Shown: positions 46,695 to 59,063, counted from the stretch's first letter. The stretch: DNA of 64,000 bases from Schistocerca nitens (GCF_023898315.1 NC_064616.1:708689389-708753388), one strand, 5' to 3'. The notes: a model not told the origin generated them from the sequence alone. A program made the numbers and translations.

Positions 46695-46875
46695 TACTCA
46701 CCTAGTGGGCGTGAGAAACCACATAAAAACCACATTCGAGTTGGGCGACACACCGACCCTCGTCGTTGATCTACCGGCCGGATTCGATCTGGTGTTGAGG
46801 TACCTCCCTCCCGCGGAAGCAGCGCTTTGACGCGCACAGCTGTCCGTGCGGGTAGACCTCCTCCACTATTGATTT
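46695..46875 (-). mobile_element. possible SINE of a fourth family
   Basis: The minus strand has a GGTCTACCCGCACGGACAGC start and a degenerate B-box-like GATCGAATCCGG, in a GC-rich block resembling orthopteran tRNA-derived repeats. There is no second copy in the window and no clear duplication. Confidence 0.4.
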
Positions 46876-46879
46876 TCAC

Positions 46880-49190
46880 AAACCGCAGAAGGATTACATA
46901 GTCAACACCTTATTAATCTATTATAACGGTTCCTTTCGATTCATCAACGAAAAATATTATGTCAAAAATAAGAAAAGTGCTTCAAACAAAATGATACACA
47001 AAGTGTATTTATGTGACTAGATACGGCGTATCTACGTATTACATATGCTCCACAGGTAGGACTACTGTTATGATATCGACAGTTGCGTGCAGTGGCCAAC
47101 TGAAAACGGCTGCAGAAGCAAATTTCTGCTCTTACTGGAGTGTTAGAGTACGTAACATAATTACAAAAGAACGATAGGCAGCTAAAATGAACTGTTCGAA
47201 TAGTGCAACGTTTGCAACACAGGATAGTCCGAGCGTCGAATAAACCGCCTGTGGTCTGGAAGCACAGCCAGCCTACCGGTGGTTTTCCACACTCAATTAG
47301 GTAAATTCGCGGCTAGTTCGCCACCTCAGTAACACAACACATAGTTATTTAAAACGCGACAACGGAAGGAGGGTATGATTCCAGAAGGAAGAAGAAGGAA
47401 TAATGTAGGTGAAGTACCTGCTCCCAGGAACAAACTGACAACAAAGTAGTAGACTAGCTTTCAAATCAGCGCTCAATCGCTGTACAGTGAAAATGCATTC
47501 TGGAGTATTTTAGATGTTTATTGTTCCAAATATTAACACATACCCAGTACTCGCAGGACTAAATTTCAAAATATTGTAAAAGGTGACGAATTGTGTAGCA
47601 GTCGCTGTCGTTAGCATCGCCTGCGTTCGTTAGCGACTCAGGTATACTACACATTTCGAACAAGTCATCGTCTTTCATCTGAAAACGCATAAAATATGCA
47701 CTTACACTTATACACTTACTAGACTTTCGAATTGTTCGCGTTGGACATATTTACTCGCAATTAAATTTAAAATAGTTCTAGCAACCACCACCCCCGATTG
47801 CGACCAAGGTTTTCTGGAGGTTTCCTTTCTCTGTAAATAACCCTCGCCCTCTTTTATGCCCCAATTGTGGCTCCCCCTGTTTCGCTACCAGCTCGCCTGT
47901 TATTTGGCTGAAAGGACTCCGATCCTACAATGAGTCAGAAATTGAACCACCCCTTTAGAACTGGAAAATGTAAACTAGTAATATCTTGCATCTTGAAAGC
48001 TGTTTATCGCTAACAAAACCTACCCAAATTATATTCACAGACTTGTGAAACATTTAACATTCCTTCACCCTGCTTTCTTTCCCTTTTGAAACGTGATTTA
48101 AAAGTTTTTTGTACGCAAAAACCTTACGGATTCTTCTACGAAGTGTATACCATTTTCTTTTTCAGCGGCTTAGAGAATCGTAAAGCCAGCTTAATGTAGA
48201 ATTACAGTCATTTTAAATTTCTTGGCGTCACCGTTGTAACATCTACATTTATTCATTCATGCAATAATATGGCACATCAACTCCAGAACGGCTCTCGAAT
48301 TTCAGGCTTTTTCCGTCCTACTACCCCACTCGACGGCTGTCCCGTAGTAAAAGTATCAGATGTTCTCACTCGCAGTACTGACAAAAGTGCACCATGCTCT
48401 TATTTGAATAAAAGGAACAGGTTTTGTTACAAATTTAGGTAAGTCTCTGGGAATCCACTATCCGATGAAGGTAAAAAGTCACTTTATACTTCTCACTGAC
48501 TTACGGATAAATGATGCACTGTCACTCGTAAGTGGGCTGCGTTACTTGGTCTGCATTACTTGGTCTGCACATTTAAGTTATTATCTTCCTCATTCTGCGT
48601 TCCTCCATACTTCTGTCTCATTTGATTTTTTTTTTTTTTTTTTTTTTTTTGAGACGTATAAACTACTGTAATACAGAGCTTCGATTTGTCCTACTTGTTT
48701 GTATAGCTTTGCAGTCGTAATCCAGATTAGAATATATTTGCTTGTTAATGTGAGCGAAAACGTTGATTATCCGCTTGCTGGAGGCTCTCACGACTCTCAC
48801 ATATTCGTAAGGAAAGCGACCAATGTGCGCGGAGGAAGAACAACCTTGCCGATAAGTGGCTGAACCCATCCCCTGTGATATCCCAGCCAACAATTCTACA
48901 CGACATTTAAATTTACATTTAGAAGATATATGAAATGATAAACACCACACAATTCGAATATGAAGTGTAAGGTGGTCATTGGCTGGTAGGTTGATTTGAA
49001 CACCGCGATACTTTACAACACACTATGCTATTGGCAAAAGTATATCCTCGTCTTCCTCCTACTACGCTTAAGCTTACACAACCAGTGAAAGAGAGTAAAG
49101 ACTGTTTGAGCTTAATGACCTGTCGACATCGAAGTTATTAGAGACGTAACATTAGCTAAGTTATGAAACATCGAAATTTTTTGTGCTGGT
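46880..49190. other. unassigned intronic stretch with a poly-T tract
   Basis: About 2.3 kb of AT-rich intron without recognised repeats. A T-run of about 22 lies at 48628-48650. Short ORFs only. Confidence 0.45.
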
Positions 49191-49194
49191 CAGG

Positions 49195-49350
49195 GAAGGG
49201 AGGGGGTTCAGTGACGAAACCGAGAATGGTCTTGAAGGAGCCGTCGTGGTATTAGCGTGAAGTGGTTTACAGCAAGAACAAGAAACCTAAATCAGGATGA
49301 CCAGACAGCTATTTGTAGCCTAACCCTCCCATTCTTAAGGAATGCACTGC
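49195..49350 (-). mobile_element. SINE family B remnant
   Basis: Blocks AAACCTAAATCAGGATG and CCTCCCATTC match the 12526-12735 copy. Diverged. Confidence 0.5.
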
Positions 49351-49572
49351 CTCACTCAATTCCCAGTTACATAAGGATCTAGACTTCAAATGTGGAGTCC
49401 CAACTAAGGTGCAGCTTAATACTGTTCACAAACACAATACTTAGACTGAACTGAACGTCAAGTTAATTGTATGAAAACACTTGTAGGACTGACTGGGGAC
49501 AAAACTCCAGGCACCTTATTTAGTGTGGCATTTGGCTGCTTGCCATCGAACCATGTAATGGAGATATTCTCC

Positions 49573-49772
49573 AAATGGTTCAAATGGCTCTGAGCACTAT
49601 GGGACTCAACTTCTGAGGTCATTAGTCCCCTAGAACTTAGAACTAGTTAAACCTAACTAACCTAAGGACATCACAAACATCCATGCCCGAGGCAGGATTC
49701 GAACCTGCGACCGTAGCGGTCTTGCGGTTCCAGACTGCAGCGCCTTTAACCGCACGGCCACTTCGGCCGGCC
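49573..49772 (-). mobile_element. tRNA-derived SINE, family A, intronic
   Basis: Minus strand. The target-site duplication AGATATTCTCC is at 49562-49572 and 49773-49783. Confidence 0.95.
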
Positions 49773-49783
49773 AGATATTCTCC

Positions 49784-51105
49784 TTCTCGAAGCTGCAGAG
49801 TAAATACGAAACGGACAAGCGAGTACGGTGCGACGTAAATCCAAGCCAATCCCTGTGAGCTGATACGTCGCGACGCAAAAAAACCAGATTCAGAATTACA
49901 AAGAGCACTAAGTTCTACCCACAAATGCAACAATAGAATAGTAGTAACCAGAGATTAGTAGATTTAGACTAGTCTTGGAAAGCTCTCCATCTTTTGCCAA
50001 GAGCACTGGCTGCGAAAACTCCGAATTCCAATCCAGCTCACAGTATTAGTTTAGTTTGCCATGAAGATTCATTCCAGCCAAACTTACATACTGCACAACA
50101 CACATAACATAACGTGAGCTCTGAGTAGTAATCTCGCCTTCGATGCTAACTCATTTTTTGGCAACTGTTGCTATAAATTCTAATGAAAAACAATAACTAC
50201 CGCTCAGTACGTCCCCATTCATAAACTTAAAATGACTTTCTGCACAGAAAATCAGTATCAGAGGTAGCGAACAGTATCTGCACGGATTAAATTGTAATGT
50301 AGCAGAGTACGCGCCGAGACGGAAAAACGTAGAAGAACGGCAATTATTTCGCAAGCAGGGAAATACCGAACTCATTAACTAGTAAAAATATAAAATTGCA
50401 CCTGTCTCTTCGGAACGAAACGTCCGTCCGTGGCTGTGTTTACAGTTGCGAGGGAAAGCTCAGGAAACGAGTAATATGCAGCCGAGCAGCGGAACATAGC
50501 ATTGGTCACGCAATGAACTGGTTGGCGGCGACGATGAGTCTTGTAGCAATGCCTTATCCGTCCTAGATTACTTCCTGCACGTCTTCCTGCGGCCAGAAAT
50601 GCGTGTTATGACGCCGATGCTGATTCATCATGCTGAAGCAGTAAATACCTGGCGTGACATAAAAACTTTAGTCTTGCGCTATACGAGCTGCGTAACGCCA
50701 TAGCTTAACATCGAGATAAGAAATTCAGTCGGAAACTCAAACGGAAATGTTTCGAGTGGTACCTCTTTGTGCCTCTTGCCCTCCCCACAGATTTCTCCAA
50801 TCTGGAAGTGCTTCAATATAGAAACGTACTCCATCGAACGAATAGTTGTGATCCTTTACTTATCAATCTACATTGGTGTACTGGTTAAGGCACTACACTC
50901 ATATCAGAGGACAACAGGATTTTTTGTGGTTTCTCTCAAGCGCTTCAGATGAATGGTGAGGCAGTTTCATCAACAAAGACACAATCAGTTACAGTTCTCT
51001 TCTTTGTCCAAGCAAGCGCCTCGACGTCGATTGTACCACTCCTGGGTTTTCTGAAATGAGTCACTAAAAGTACTAGACGAATTTTGCTGTTCGGGCAACA
51101 AAATA
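49784..51105. other. unassigned intronic stretch, partly CpG-richer
   Basis: No repeats recognised. The part at about 50400-50700 has a higher G+C and CpG content than its surroundings, with no ORF. It could be a regulatory or conserved intronic block, but nothing in the sequence proves it. Confidence 0.35.
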
Positions 51106-51120
51106 ACTGATGTGGCCCCA

Positions 51121-51316
51121 AAAATCAAATGGCTCTAAGCACTATGGAACTTAACATCTCAGGTCATCAGTCCCCTAGAACTTAGACCTACTTAAACCTA
51201 ACTAACCTAAGGACATCACACACATCCATGCCCAAGGCAGGATTCGAACCTGCGACCGTAGCGGTCGCACGGTTCCGGACTGAAGCGCCTAGAACCGCTC
51301 GGTCACAGCGGCCGGC
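51121..51316 (-). mobile_element. tRNA-derived SINE, family A, intronic
   Basis: The target-site duplication GATGTGGCCCCA is at 51109-51120, with one mismatch at 51317-51328. Confidence 0.95.
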
Positions 51317-51516
51317 GATGTGGTCCCAAGTAGACTGCAGAATACAGTCTTGCAATAGCAACAAAAGCATTTGTGAACAAGCAAATTCTGTAAACATCAA
51401 ATACACTAAACCATATTAGAAACTGATACAGGCATACGCATTCAAATACAGAGATATGAAAACAGGTAGAATAAGGCGCTAGGGTCGGCAACGTCTATAT
51501 AAGACAACAAGTGTCT

Positions 51517-51702
51517 GATTCAAATGGCTCTGAGCACTATGGGACTTAACATCTGAGGTCATCAGCCCCTAGAACTTAGAACTGCTTAAACCTAACTAAC
51601 CTAAGGACATCACACACATCCATGCCCGAGGCAGGATTCGAACCTGCGACCGTAGCGGTCGCGCGGTTCCAGACTGAAGCGCCTAGAACCGCTCGGTCAC
51701 TG
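51517..51702 (-). mobile_element. tRNA-derived SINE, family A, 5'-truncated
   Basis: Lacks the first dozen bases of the head. Duplication CAACAAGTGTCT is at 51505-51516, with one mismatch at 51703-51714. Confidence 0.93.
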
Positions 51703-51840
51703 CAACAAGGGTCTAGCGCAGTTGTTAGATCGGTTACTGCTACTACAGTGGCAAAGTGAATTTGAACATGATGTTATAGTCGGCGCACGAGCGATGGGAT
51801 AAAGCCTTCTAGCTTGATGACATCTCCTTATTTGTTGCAC

Positions 51841-52044
51841 CGCTGCACGGGATTAGCCGAGCGGTCTCAGGCGCTGCAGTCATGGACTGTGCGGCTGGTC
51901 CCGGCGGAGGTTCGAGTCCTCCCTCGGGCATGGATGTGTGTGTCTGTCCTTCGGATAATTTAGGTTACGTAGTGCGTAAGTTTAGGGACTGATGACCTTA
52001 GCAGTTAAGTGACATAGGATTTCACAAACATTTGAACATTTTGA
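51841..52044 (+). mobile_element. tRNA-derived SINE, family C, intronic
   Basis: Duplication ATTTGTTGCAC is at 51830-51840 and 52045-52055. Head GGGATTAGCCGAGCGGTC, B box GGTTCGAGTCC. Confidence 0.95.
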
Positions 52045-52294
52045 ATTTGTTGCACTACTCTCGCAAGCTATTATCTACTGTTCGGAGTGGCGCAGCTAGT
52101 AGATTTTCTCATCCTTTCATGGTCGAGTCGAATTTAGTTGTTGAATCGTCACTAGTCGTTTGGTCCCTAAGTACTTCTAAGAATAATCCGTGCCAACTGA
52201 CTGTGGCTGACACAACTAACTTTCAAAGTGAGGGCTCTCCAGTCGTCGTACTTAAGGATGCGCCAAGGTCAAATATTATAAAACCAAACACACG

Positions 52295-52330
52295 AGGGGG
52301 GGGGGGGGAGCGGCGCGGGGGGGGGGGGGT
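52295..52330 (+). repeat. interrupted poly-G tract
   Basis: Two G-runs (about 13 and 13) separated by AGCGGCGC, a strong G-quadruplex candidate on the plus strand. Confidence 0.85.
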
Positions 52331-52375
52331 AAAATGAATTGTTGCGCCACTCTTAGGACTAACCTTGTTATTTTG

Positions 52376-52545
52376 TACATATACATCTGCAGCTACACTC
52401 CGCACATTACCTTGTGCTGTTTTCATCGCCCTCTCCCTCCCATTCCCTGCCCCGTTTGGGAAAGAGGCACGGAAATAACAGCTACCGTTACATCTACGCA
52501 TGAGCTTAAACTTCTCTAATTTTTTGTCTACTAATGTGAAATTTA
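52376..52545 (-). mobile_element. probable CR1-like LINE 3'-end remnant
   Basis: Resembles the 3' end of the copies at 39618 and 63430 (CATCTGCAGCTACACTCCGC, then CTTCTCTAATTTT) with large divergence. Confidence 0.45.
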
Positions 52546-53870
52546 AGTGTAACGATGAAGTATGTTTCTAGAATGGCCTTGTGCGTAAACATTTCCATAA
52601 CGCGTAATATATTAACTACACTGTCTTCCAGTGCAGTTTGTTGGGCAATATTTCACACACTTTGCGCTAACTAGCAGGACTAAACGGACGGCTCTCAGCT
52701 AGAAACATTTAAGTTCGCAGGGACATGTAGATCGCTCTGCATCTGGCATCGCAGCCTAGAACATTGGAAATATTAAACATATAGCTAGAATCTCCTCGCC
52801 GATCATTCACCGCGTTTAAGGATCCTTAGGCCATACAGAAATAGTTGTTGAGTTCGAACATCAACATGCTTTAATCGCAAGTCATGATTTCAAAGCGCAA
52901 TAGGCCTTGTTATTGATATATAACAACAAAAGACCATGATTGCAGCAATTATCTTAAGAACTAATACCAGTATTATGCATATCAGAGAAATCTTATACAC
53001 TGTTAATTTTCTTTCTGACAATTCTGTTTACATTATTTTCAAAATTTTCAATATCACCACAACAGGTTCCGTTAGCACTCTGAACTTGTTAAAAAGACGC
53101 TGATCCTTAGGCGAACACTTACAACTCGTACACGAATTTTTTTCGCTCATAAGACACTAGTCCCCTGAAGAGAATATCATATGAGCAGACAATCCGATAA
53201 GTAGATTTTTGAGGAGTCAAACGTTCGTCACACGTGCCACGTTCCAAAGTTTCCACTTAAGGTAGGAACCTACGATATCTTTTAGCAGATATGATTGACA
53301 TGTTGTTCTCAGCTAAGGTCAAATTCGTAATAAATTCCTAATATGTTAACAGATTTAATTTCTGTATCTTTCTTCTCAGACAATTCTAAAAGACGTTGGA
53401 ATTTGTATGACTTCCATGGGAGATCTAATTCAAATGAAATCTAAGAAGGACCCAGAGATGGATCCCTGTAGAACATTAGTACGAGCTGCCACTAAGGGAA
53501 AATGATTACAAGAATTGCACCGTCAGAGGAGAGATGTTTCGCAGCTTGGGAATGACGACAGCGCGATGATCTGACCTTGTTTCCCACTCCCGATGTTGCT
53601 AAGACAACGTGGCCGTGGCAGCGCACGAAGGCCGGAAGGCGCAAGAGCAAAGAAAGCGGCGCGTTTCGTCATGGCGCATTGTTTGCGCGGGAAACAGGGC
53701 AACGCTGCCATTAGCAACCACTTTCTCCCACTACATGCCACAGTCCACAACTTAATTAACGCCTTCCACTTGACTCTTATCACAGTGTAGTAGTTCAGAG
53801 GCGCTAGAGTGTGCGACATTCTTTCTTACTTTTTCTCCCCGCAGCATATGCACTCTTCCCCTTATCTTAC
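52546..53870. other. unassigned intronic stretch
   Basis: AT-rich to about 53500. A G+C-rich block at 53590-53720 holds short ORFs on both strands without a domain. No repeat recognised. Confidence 0.4.
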
Positions 53871-53885
53871 GGACGATCTCCGTTA

Positions 53886-54084
53886 TCCGGCCGGAGTGGC
53901 CGTGCAGTTCTAGGCGCTACAGTCTGGAACCGAGCGACCGCTACGGTCGCTGGTTCGAATCCTGCATCGGGCATGGATGTGTGTAATGTGCTTAGGTTAG
54001 TTAGGTTTAATTGCTTCTAAGTTCTAGGCGACTGATGACCTCAGAAGTTAAGTCGCATAGTGCTCAGAGCCATTTGAACCATTT
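53886..54084 (+). mobile_element. tRNA-derived SINE, family A, intronic
   Basis: The target-site duplication GATCTCCGTTA is at 53875-53885 and 54085-54095. Confidence 0.95.
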
Positions 54085-54095
54085 GATCTCCGTTA

Positions 54096-54538
54096 CTAAC
54101 GTCCATCGAAGAAATACACGGTAGCTTTATGCATCCAGGAACACTGGATTCTTTTGCAGCATCTACTGACAGTGCTCTACTACCACTAAGTTAGGTGACA
54201 TCAGGGTTAAACACTGGGCTCGTATAAGTTAGGAGGCTGAGTTCAAATCGTCTCCAGGCCATCTTAATTTAGATTTTTCATAATTTCTCAAATCACTTCA
54301 GGTGCTTGCCTAGAGTTTCTGCTCGGCATGCTCCTCAGCATGGCCTACCGTTTTCAGTTTCATGAATGAGACTAGCTTTCACTAATGCAATACAAGGTGA
54401 AGAAATAGGGAATTACTGTCTGATATGGTTTTCCTATATTACCAGCTATCAAACAACTTTCCAATATCTGGGGTATCTATAAGCAGCGATTTAACGTGCA
54501 ACGACCACCAAATCTGTGAGAAAACCTGTTCTCAGAAT
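54096..54538. other. unassigned intronic sequence
   Basis: No feature recognised. Confidence 0.4.
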
Positions 54539-54548
54539 GACATTATAT

Positions 54549-54743
54549 GGTTCAAATGGCTCTGAGCACTATGGGACTTAACTGCTGTGGTCATCAGTCC
54601 CCTAGAACTTAGAACTACTTAAACCTAACTAACTTAAGGACATCACACACATCCATGCCCGAGGCAGGATTCGAACCTGCGACCGTAGCGGTCACGCGGC
54701 TCCAGACTGTAGCGCCTAGAACCGCACGGCCACTCCGTCCGGC
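54549..54743 (-). mobile_element. tRNA-derived SINE, family A, intronic
   Basis: The target-site duplication GACATTATAT is at 54539-54548 and 54744-54753. Confidence 0.95.
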
Positions 54744-54977
54744 GACATTATATGAAGGAATACTGATAAATTGTAGTTTATCCACGACCGAGTTCTCTTA
54801 ACAAAACGCATGTCCCACGATTACTCAGTAGTGCTTACAGCTTATTAATCCTTACTATGCTGAATTATCAGAATATCCAGAGGAAAGCTACGTGATTCAT
54901 TACGACTTTTAATCACAAGTGCGTCCCAAAAACGTGCTCAAAGTTCTATGATAAAATTGAATCAAAATTGAACTTAC

Positions 54978-55187
54978 CATCGACGTCGAGACCGTAAGTC
55001 CAACTGGATCGAATACCAGCACCTCAGTCCCCTCAAATAATTCTTTCCCACATTCAGCATCTTTCCTATAACATTCTCTCCAATTCCACAACTTTATCCT
55101 CCCACCTAGTATATGACAAGGAGCTACCAGAATACAACAAAGAACACACAGTATCAACGTCAGGTCTGGAATACCTCGCAGTTTCAT
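54978..55187 (-). CDS. candidate secreted-peptide exon, antisense in the Tweedle intron
   Basis: Seventy codons from an ATG at 55187. Residues 1-8 are polar with two basic residues, and 9-24 (LTLILCVLCCILVAPC) form a strong hydrophobic signal-peptide core. About 45 residues follow, including WNWRECYRKDAECGKELF with two cysteines. The frame ends at a consensus donor GTAAGT (54977-54972), phase 0. An AG acceptor lies two bases upstream of the ATG, so this could be a second exon after a non-coding leader. It matches no repeat family in the window and lies between a SINE and a LINE. I do not recognise the protein, and chance remains possible. Confidence 0.35.
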
Positions 55188-55254
55188 CCTGTTAAAATTT
55201 ATTTTTTATTTATTTTACTTTTTTCAAACAAACGCTGAAGGCAGCCCCCTAAGG

Positions 55255-56262
55255 CCTTTAAGAAAGGTCACAGTTCGTAGTAACTGATGGGAAGTAATCG
55301 AGTGAAACAGAAGCGAAATCTGGCATACCTCAAGTAAGTATTATAGCCCTCTGCTGTTCCTAATCTATACAAATGAGTTATGAGACAACCGGAGCAGCCT
55401 TCCTAGACTGTTAACAGATGACGCTGTCGTTTACCGTTTAGTAAAGTCAACAGAAGATCAAAACCAATTTCAGAATGATTTAGACACGATATTTGTATGA
55501 TGCGAAAAGTCGCTGTTGACGAAACAACAAAAAGTGTGAGGTCCTCTACAAGAGTATTAGAAAGAATCGGTTATATATCGGTTACACGATAAATCATACA
55601 ACGACTCATCTAAATACCTAGGGTTGAATAATATGGAATTGTTTACCAAGAAGTAATGGAAGAATTCAAAAATGAAAAAATCTAGGGATTGCAATTACGA
55701 ACAACTTAAATTGGAACTATGACATAGAAAATGTTATGGGGGAGGCGAACCAAAGACTGCGTTTTATTGTAGAAACACTTAGAAGTTTCAACAAATCTTC
55801 TGAAGAGGCTACGTGCACTACACTTGTGCGTCCTCTGCTAGAGTATTGCTGCGCGGCGCAAGATCCTTATAAGACAGAATTGACACAGGACGTCGAAAAC
55901 GTTCAAAGAGACGCAATAGAGGAGAGACTATCAAGAATTTGATACAAGAATTGTGGTGGCAGTTATAGAAACAACGACGTTTCTTGACGCGGAGAGACCT
56001 TTTCACGAAATTTCAATCTCCAACGTTCTCCTCCGAATGCGACAATATTTTGTCGACTCCCGCCTACATAGGGACAAATGATCATTGTAACAAAATAAGG
56101 GAAACCAGAGATCGTACGGAGAGATTTAGGTCTTCATTTTTGACGTGCTGTTCGAGATTGGAACAATAGGGATATAGTCAGAAAGTGGTTCGATGAATCC
56201 TCTGCCAAACATTTACGTGTGAGCTGCAGAGTAGTCCTGTAGATGTTGATTTAGGGATATTG
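55255..56262 (+). mobile_element. CR1-like LINE, degenerate
   Basis: Frames pieced together show SQFVVTDGK near 55268 (shared with 17.7 kb), an RT motif C relic near 55410-55440, QRLRFIVETLRSF near 55749, TLVRPLLEYCCAAQDPYKTELTQ near 55821-55885, and the C-terminal block near 55984-56150. Frameshifted throughout. The 3' boundary is approximate. Confidence 0.75.
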
Positions 56263-56284
56263 TAAATGACGGATACCTAAATAA

Positions 56285-56440
56285 TCAGTTGTAAAAGGAT
56301 GCGGAAGGGAATAGGTCGTGTCCTGTTGGCAGAATCCAACAAATGCATTCTTTTAAAGTGACGGAAAACCTATACATGGACGTCCGGGCTTAAATTTTTA
56401 GCCCAGACCTCCCGTATCGTAAGTATGCGCCACATCGTTT
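56285..56440 (-). mobile_element. SINE family B remnant
   Basis: GGAAGGGAATAGGTCGTGTCC, GACGGAAAACCTA and CCTCCCGTATCG correspond to blocks of the 12526-12735 copy. Diverged. Confidence 0.5.
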
Positions 56441-56963
56441 AGTAATAAATTCCAGTGAATGTTGCAATTAAAAAGGCGTTAAGACTCATGCAAAAACCTT
56501 ATTCTGAATAGTCCAACAGTGCACGTTCGGTGGCAAGTCAAGAAACATGTCACTTCTACCTACGTACATCTTGCATAATGATTATGACGGTAAAATTAGA
56601 GGAATTGGTGCTAATACGCTGGCGTGCAGTCGTTCCTCCAGCACAGGAGCTGATGAGGTAGATGAGAGCGAATCATTTTGGTGGTTGTGCTATGCATAGA
56701 AAAGTAAAAAAGAAGGTACAACAGGTTGCAAAAGGCAGCTGCAGCACTGAAAATGCGGTAGATAAAAACGTTGTGCTGACAAAGATATAAACACGATAGC
56801 ATGGGCGTCCGCAGAAATTTTTCAAATTGAAGCAATACTCTGAAATTGATTCATTTTGTATAACTGGAACAGTTAGTTTGACTACGTATACTGTCGCAAG
56901 AACTAAATTTAACAAGAATTACATGAAACGTGATGTGTCTTAAACGATTAATAGATATACATT
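56441..56963. other. unassigned intronic sequence
   Basis: Two overlapping minus-strand ORFs (74-80 codons) without known domain. No repeat recognised. Confidence 0.4.
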
Positions 56964-56976
56964 CATTGTTTTAGGC

Positions 56977-57168
56977 GCCGGCCGCGGTGGTCTCGCGGTT
57001 CAGGCGCTCAGTCCGGAACCGCGCGACTGCTACGTTTGCAGGTTCGAATCCTGCCTCGGGCATGGATGTGTGTGATGTCCTTAGGTTAGTTAGGTTTAAG
57101 TAGTTCTAAGTTCTAGGGGACTGATGACCACAGATGTTAAGTCCCGTAGTGCTCAGAGCCATTTGAGC
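56977..57168 (+). mobile_element. tRNA-derived SINE, family A, intronic
   Basis: The target-site duplication CATTGTTTTAGGC is at 56964-56976 and 57169-57181. Confidence 0.95.
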
Positions 57169-57477
57169 CATTGTTTTAGGCAGAATATTTTCATGGCAGA
57201 GTGGTAGGCATTTCTCATTCGTACAAGGTAATTATATACTTAAGAAAATACATTTTTTAATATTTATCAGCAGGGTTGGCATATTAGGATATGTTTGATG
57301 TGGACAGTCATGTTTTATCATCACACTGAAATGTGTCTCATATCTGCGTTAAAAAATGTCAAAGTTGTAGTTACACCTTACAGTATTATGATCATATATG
57401 TGCATAACATATATTTCTCTTAATTATGGTACCTTCATTATCCAGCATGATGTGATCCACATGACAACGATATATTA

Positions 57478-59061
57478 TACAGGGTGTTACAAAAAGGTAC
57501 GGCCAAACTTTCAGGAAGCATTCCTCACACACAAATAAAGAAAATATGTTATGTGGGCATGTGTCCGGAAACGCTTAATTTCCATGTTAGAGCTCATTTT
57601 AGTTTCGTCAGTATGTACTGTACTTCCTCGATTCACCGCCAGTTGGCCCAATTGAAGGAAGGTAATGTTGACTTCGGTGCTTGTGTTGACATGTGACTCA
57701 TTGCTCTACAGTACTAGCATCAAGCACATCAGTACGTAGCATCAACAGGTTAGTGTTCATCATGAAAGTGGTTTTGCAGTCAGTGCAATGTTTACAAATG
57801 CGGAGTTGACAGATGCCCATTTGATGTATGGATTAGCACGGGGCAATAGCCGTGGCGCGGTACGTTTGTATCGAGACAGATTTCCAGAACGAAGGTGTCC
57901 CGACAGGAAGACGTTCGAAGCAATTGATAGGCGTCTTAGGGAGCACGGAACATTCCAGTCTATGACTCGCGACTGGGGAAGACCTAGAACGACGAGGACA
58001 CCTGCAATGGACGAGGCAGTTCTTCGTGCAGTTGACGATAACCCTAATGTCAGCTTCAGAGAAGTTGCTGCTGTACAAGGTAACGTTGACCACGTCACTG
58101 TATGGAGAGTGCTACGGGAGAACCAGTTGTTTCCGTACCATGTACAGCGTGTGCAGGCACTATCAGCAGCTGATTGGCCTCCACGGTTACACTTCTGCGA
58201 ATGGTTCAGCCAACAATGTGTCAATCCTCATTTCAGTGCAAATGTTCTCTTTACGGATGAGGCTTCATTCCAACGTGATCAAATTGTAAATTTTCACAAT
58301 CAACATGTGTGGACTGACGAGAATCCGCACGCAGTTGTGCAATCACGTCATCAACACAGATTTTCTATGAACGTTTGTGAGGCATTGTTGGTGATGTCTT
58401 GATTGGGCCCCATGATCTTCCACCTACGCTCAATGGAGCACGTTATCATGATTTCATACGGGATACCCTACCTGTGCTGCTAGAGCATGTGCCTTTACAA
58501 ATACGACACAACATGTGGTTCATGCACGATGGAGCTCCTGCACATTTCAGTCGAAGTGTTCGTACGCTTCTCAATAACAGATTCGGTGACCGATGGATTG
58601 GTAGAGGCGGACCAATTCCATGGCCTCCACGCTCTCCTGACCTCAACCCTCTTGACTTTCATTTATGGGGGCATTTTAAAGCTCTTGTCTACACAACCCC
58701 GGTACCAAATGTAGAGACTCTTCGTGCTCGTATTGTGGACGGCTGTGATACAATACGCCATTCTCCAGGGCTGCATCAGCGCATCAGGGATTCCATGCGA
58801 CGGAGGGTGGATGCATGTATCCTCGCTAACGGAGGACATTTTGAACATTTCCTGTAACAAAGTGTTCGAAGTCACGCTGGTACGTTCTGTTGCTGTGTGT
58901 TTCCATTCCATGATTAATGTGATTTGAAGAGAAGTAATAAAATGAGCTCTAACATGGAAAGTAAGCGTTTCCGGACACATATCCACATAACATATTTTCC
59001 TTCTTTGTGTGTGAAGAATGTTTCCTGAAAGTTTGGCCGTACCTTTTTGTAACACCCTGTA
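57478..59061 (+). mobile_element. mariner-like transposon of DD41D type with long TIRs
   Basis: A 1584-bp element between TA dinucleotides (57476-57477 and 59062-59063). Both ends start TACAGGGTGTTACAAAAAGG and pair over about 125 bp (57478-57603 and about 58935-59061), much longer than the usual mariner TIR of about 30 bp. It holds one transposase gene with a single visible frameshift. It lies in intron 1 of the Tweedle gene, in the same orientation. Confidence 0.95.
57788..58857 (+). pseudogene. DD41D-type mariner transposase, one frameshift
   Basis: Starts at the ATG at 57788 (MFTNAELTDAHLMYGLARGN). Residues 10-60 and 80-110 form the two DNA-binding helical segments (KTFEAIDRRL; NVSFREVAAVQ). 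The first catalytic Asp is residue 157 (VLFTDEASF, codon 58256-58258). A 1-bp loss near 58361-58367 shifts the frame to a stop near 58400. Coding continues one frame over with MHDGAPAHFS (Asp codon 58528) and PRSPDLNPLDFHLWGHFK (Asp codon 58654). The last two Asp are separated by 41 residues, the spacing of the rosa/DD41D branch of Tc1/mariner. It ends GGHFEHFL at 58857. Apart from the frameshift it looks full length (about 355 residues). Confidence 0.9.
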
Positions 59062-59063
59062 TA

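Noticed and set aside
53593-53790. G+C-rich ORFs on both strands as a cellular exon
   Set aside because: No domain, no matching splice phases and no codon pattern. Could be a regulatory block, but unsupported.
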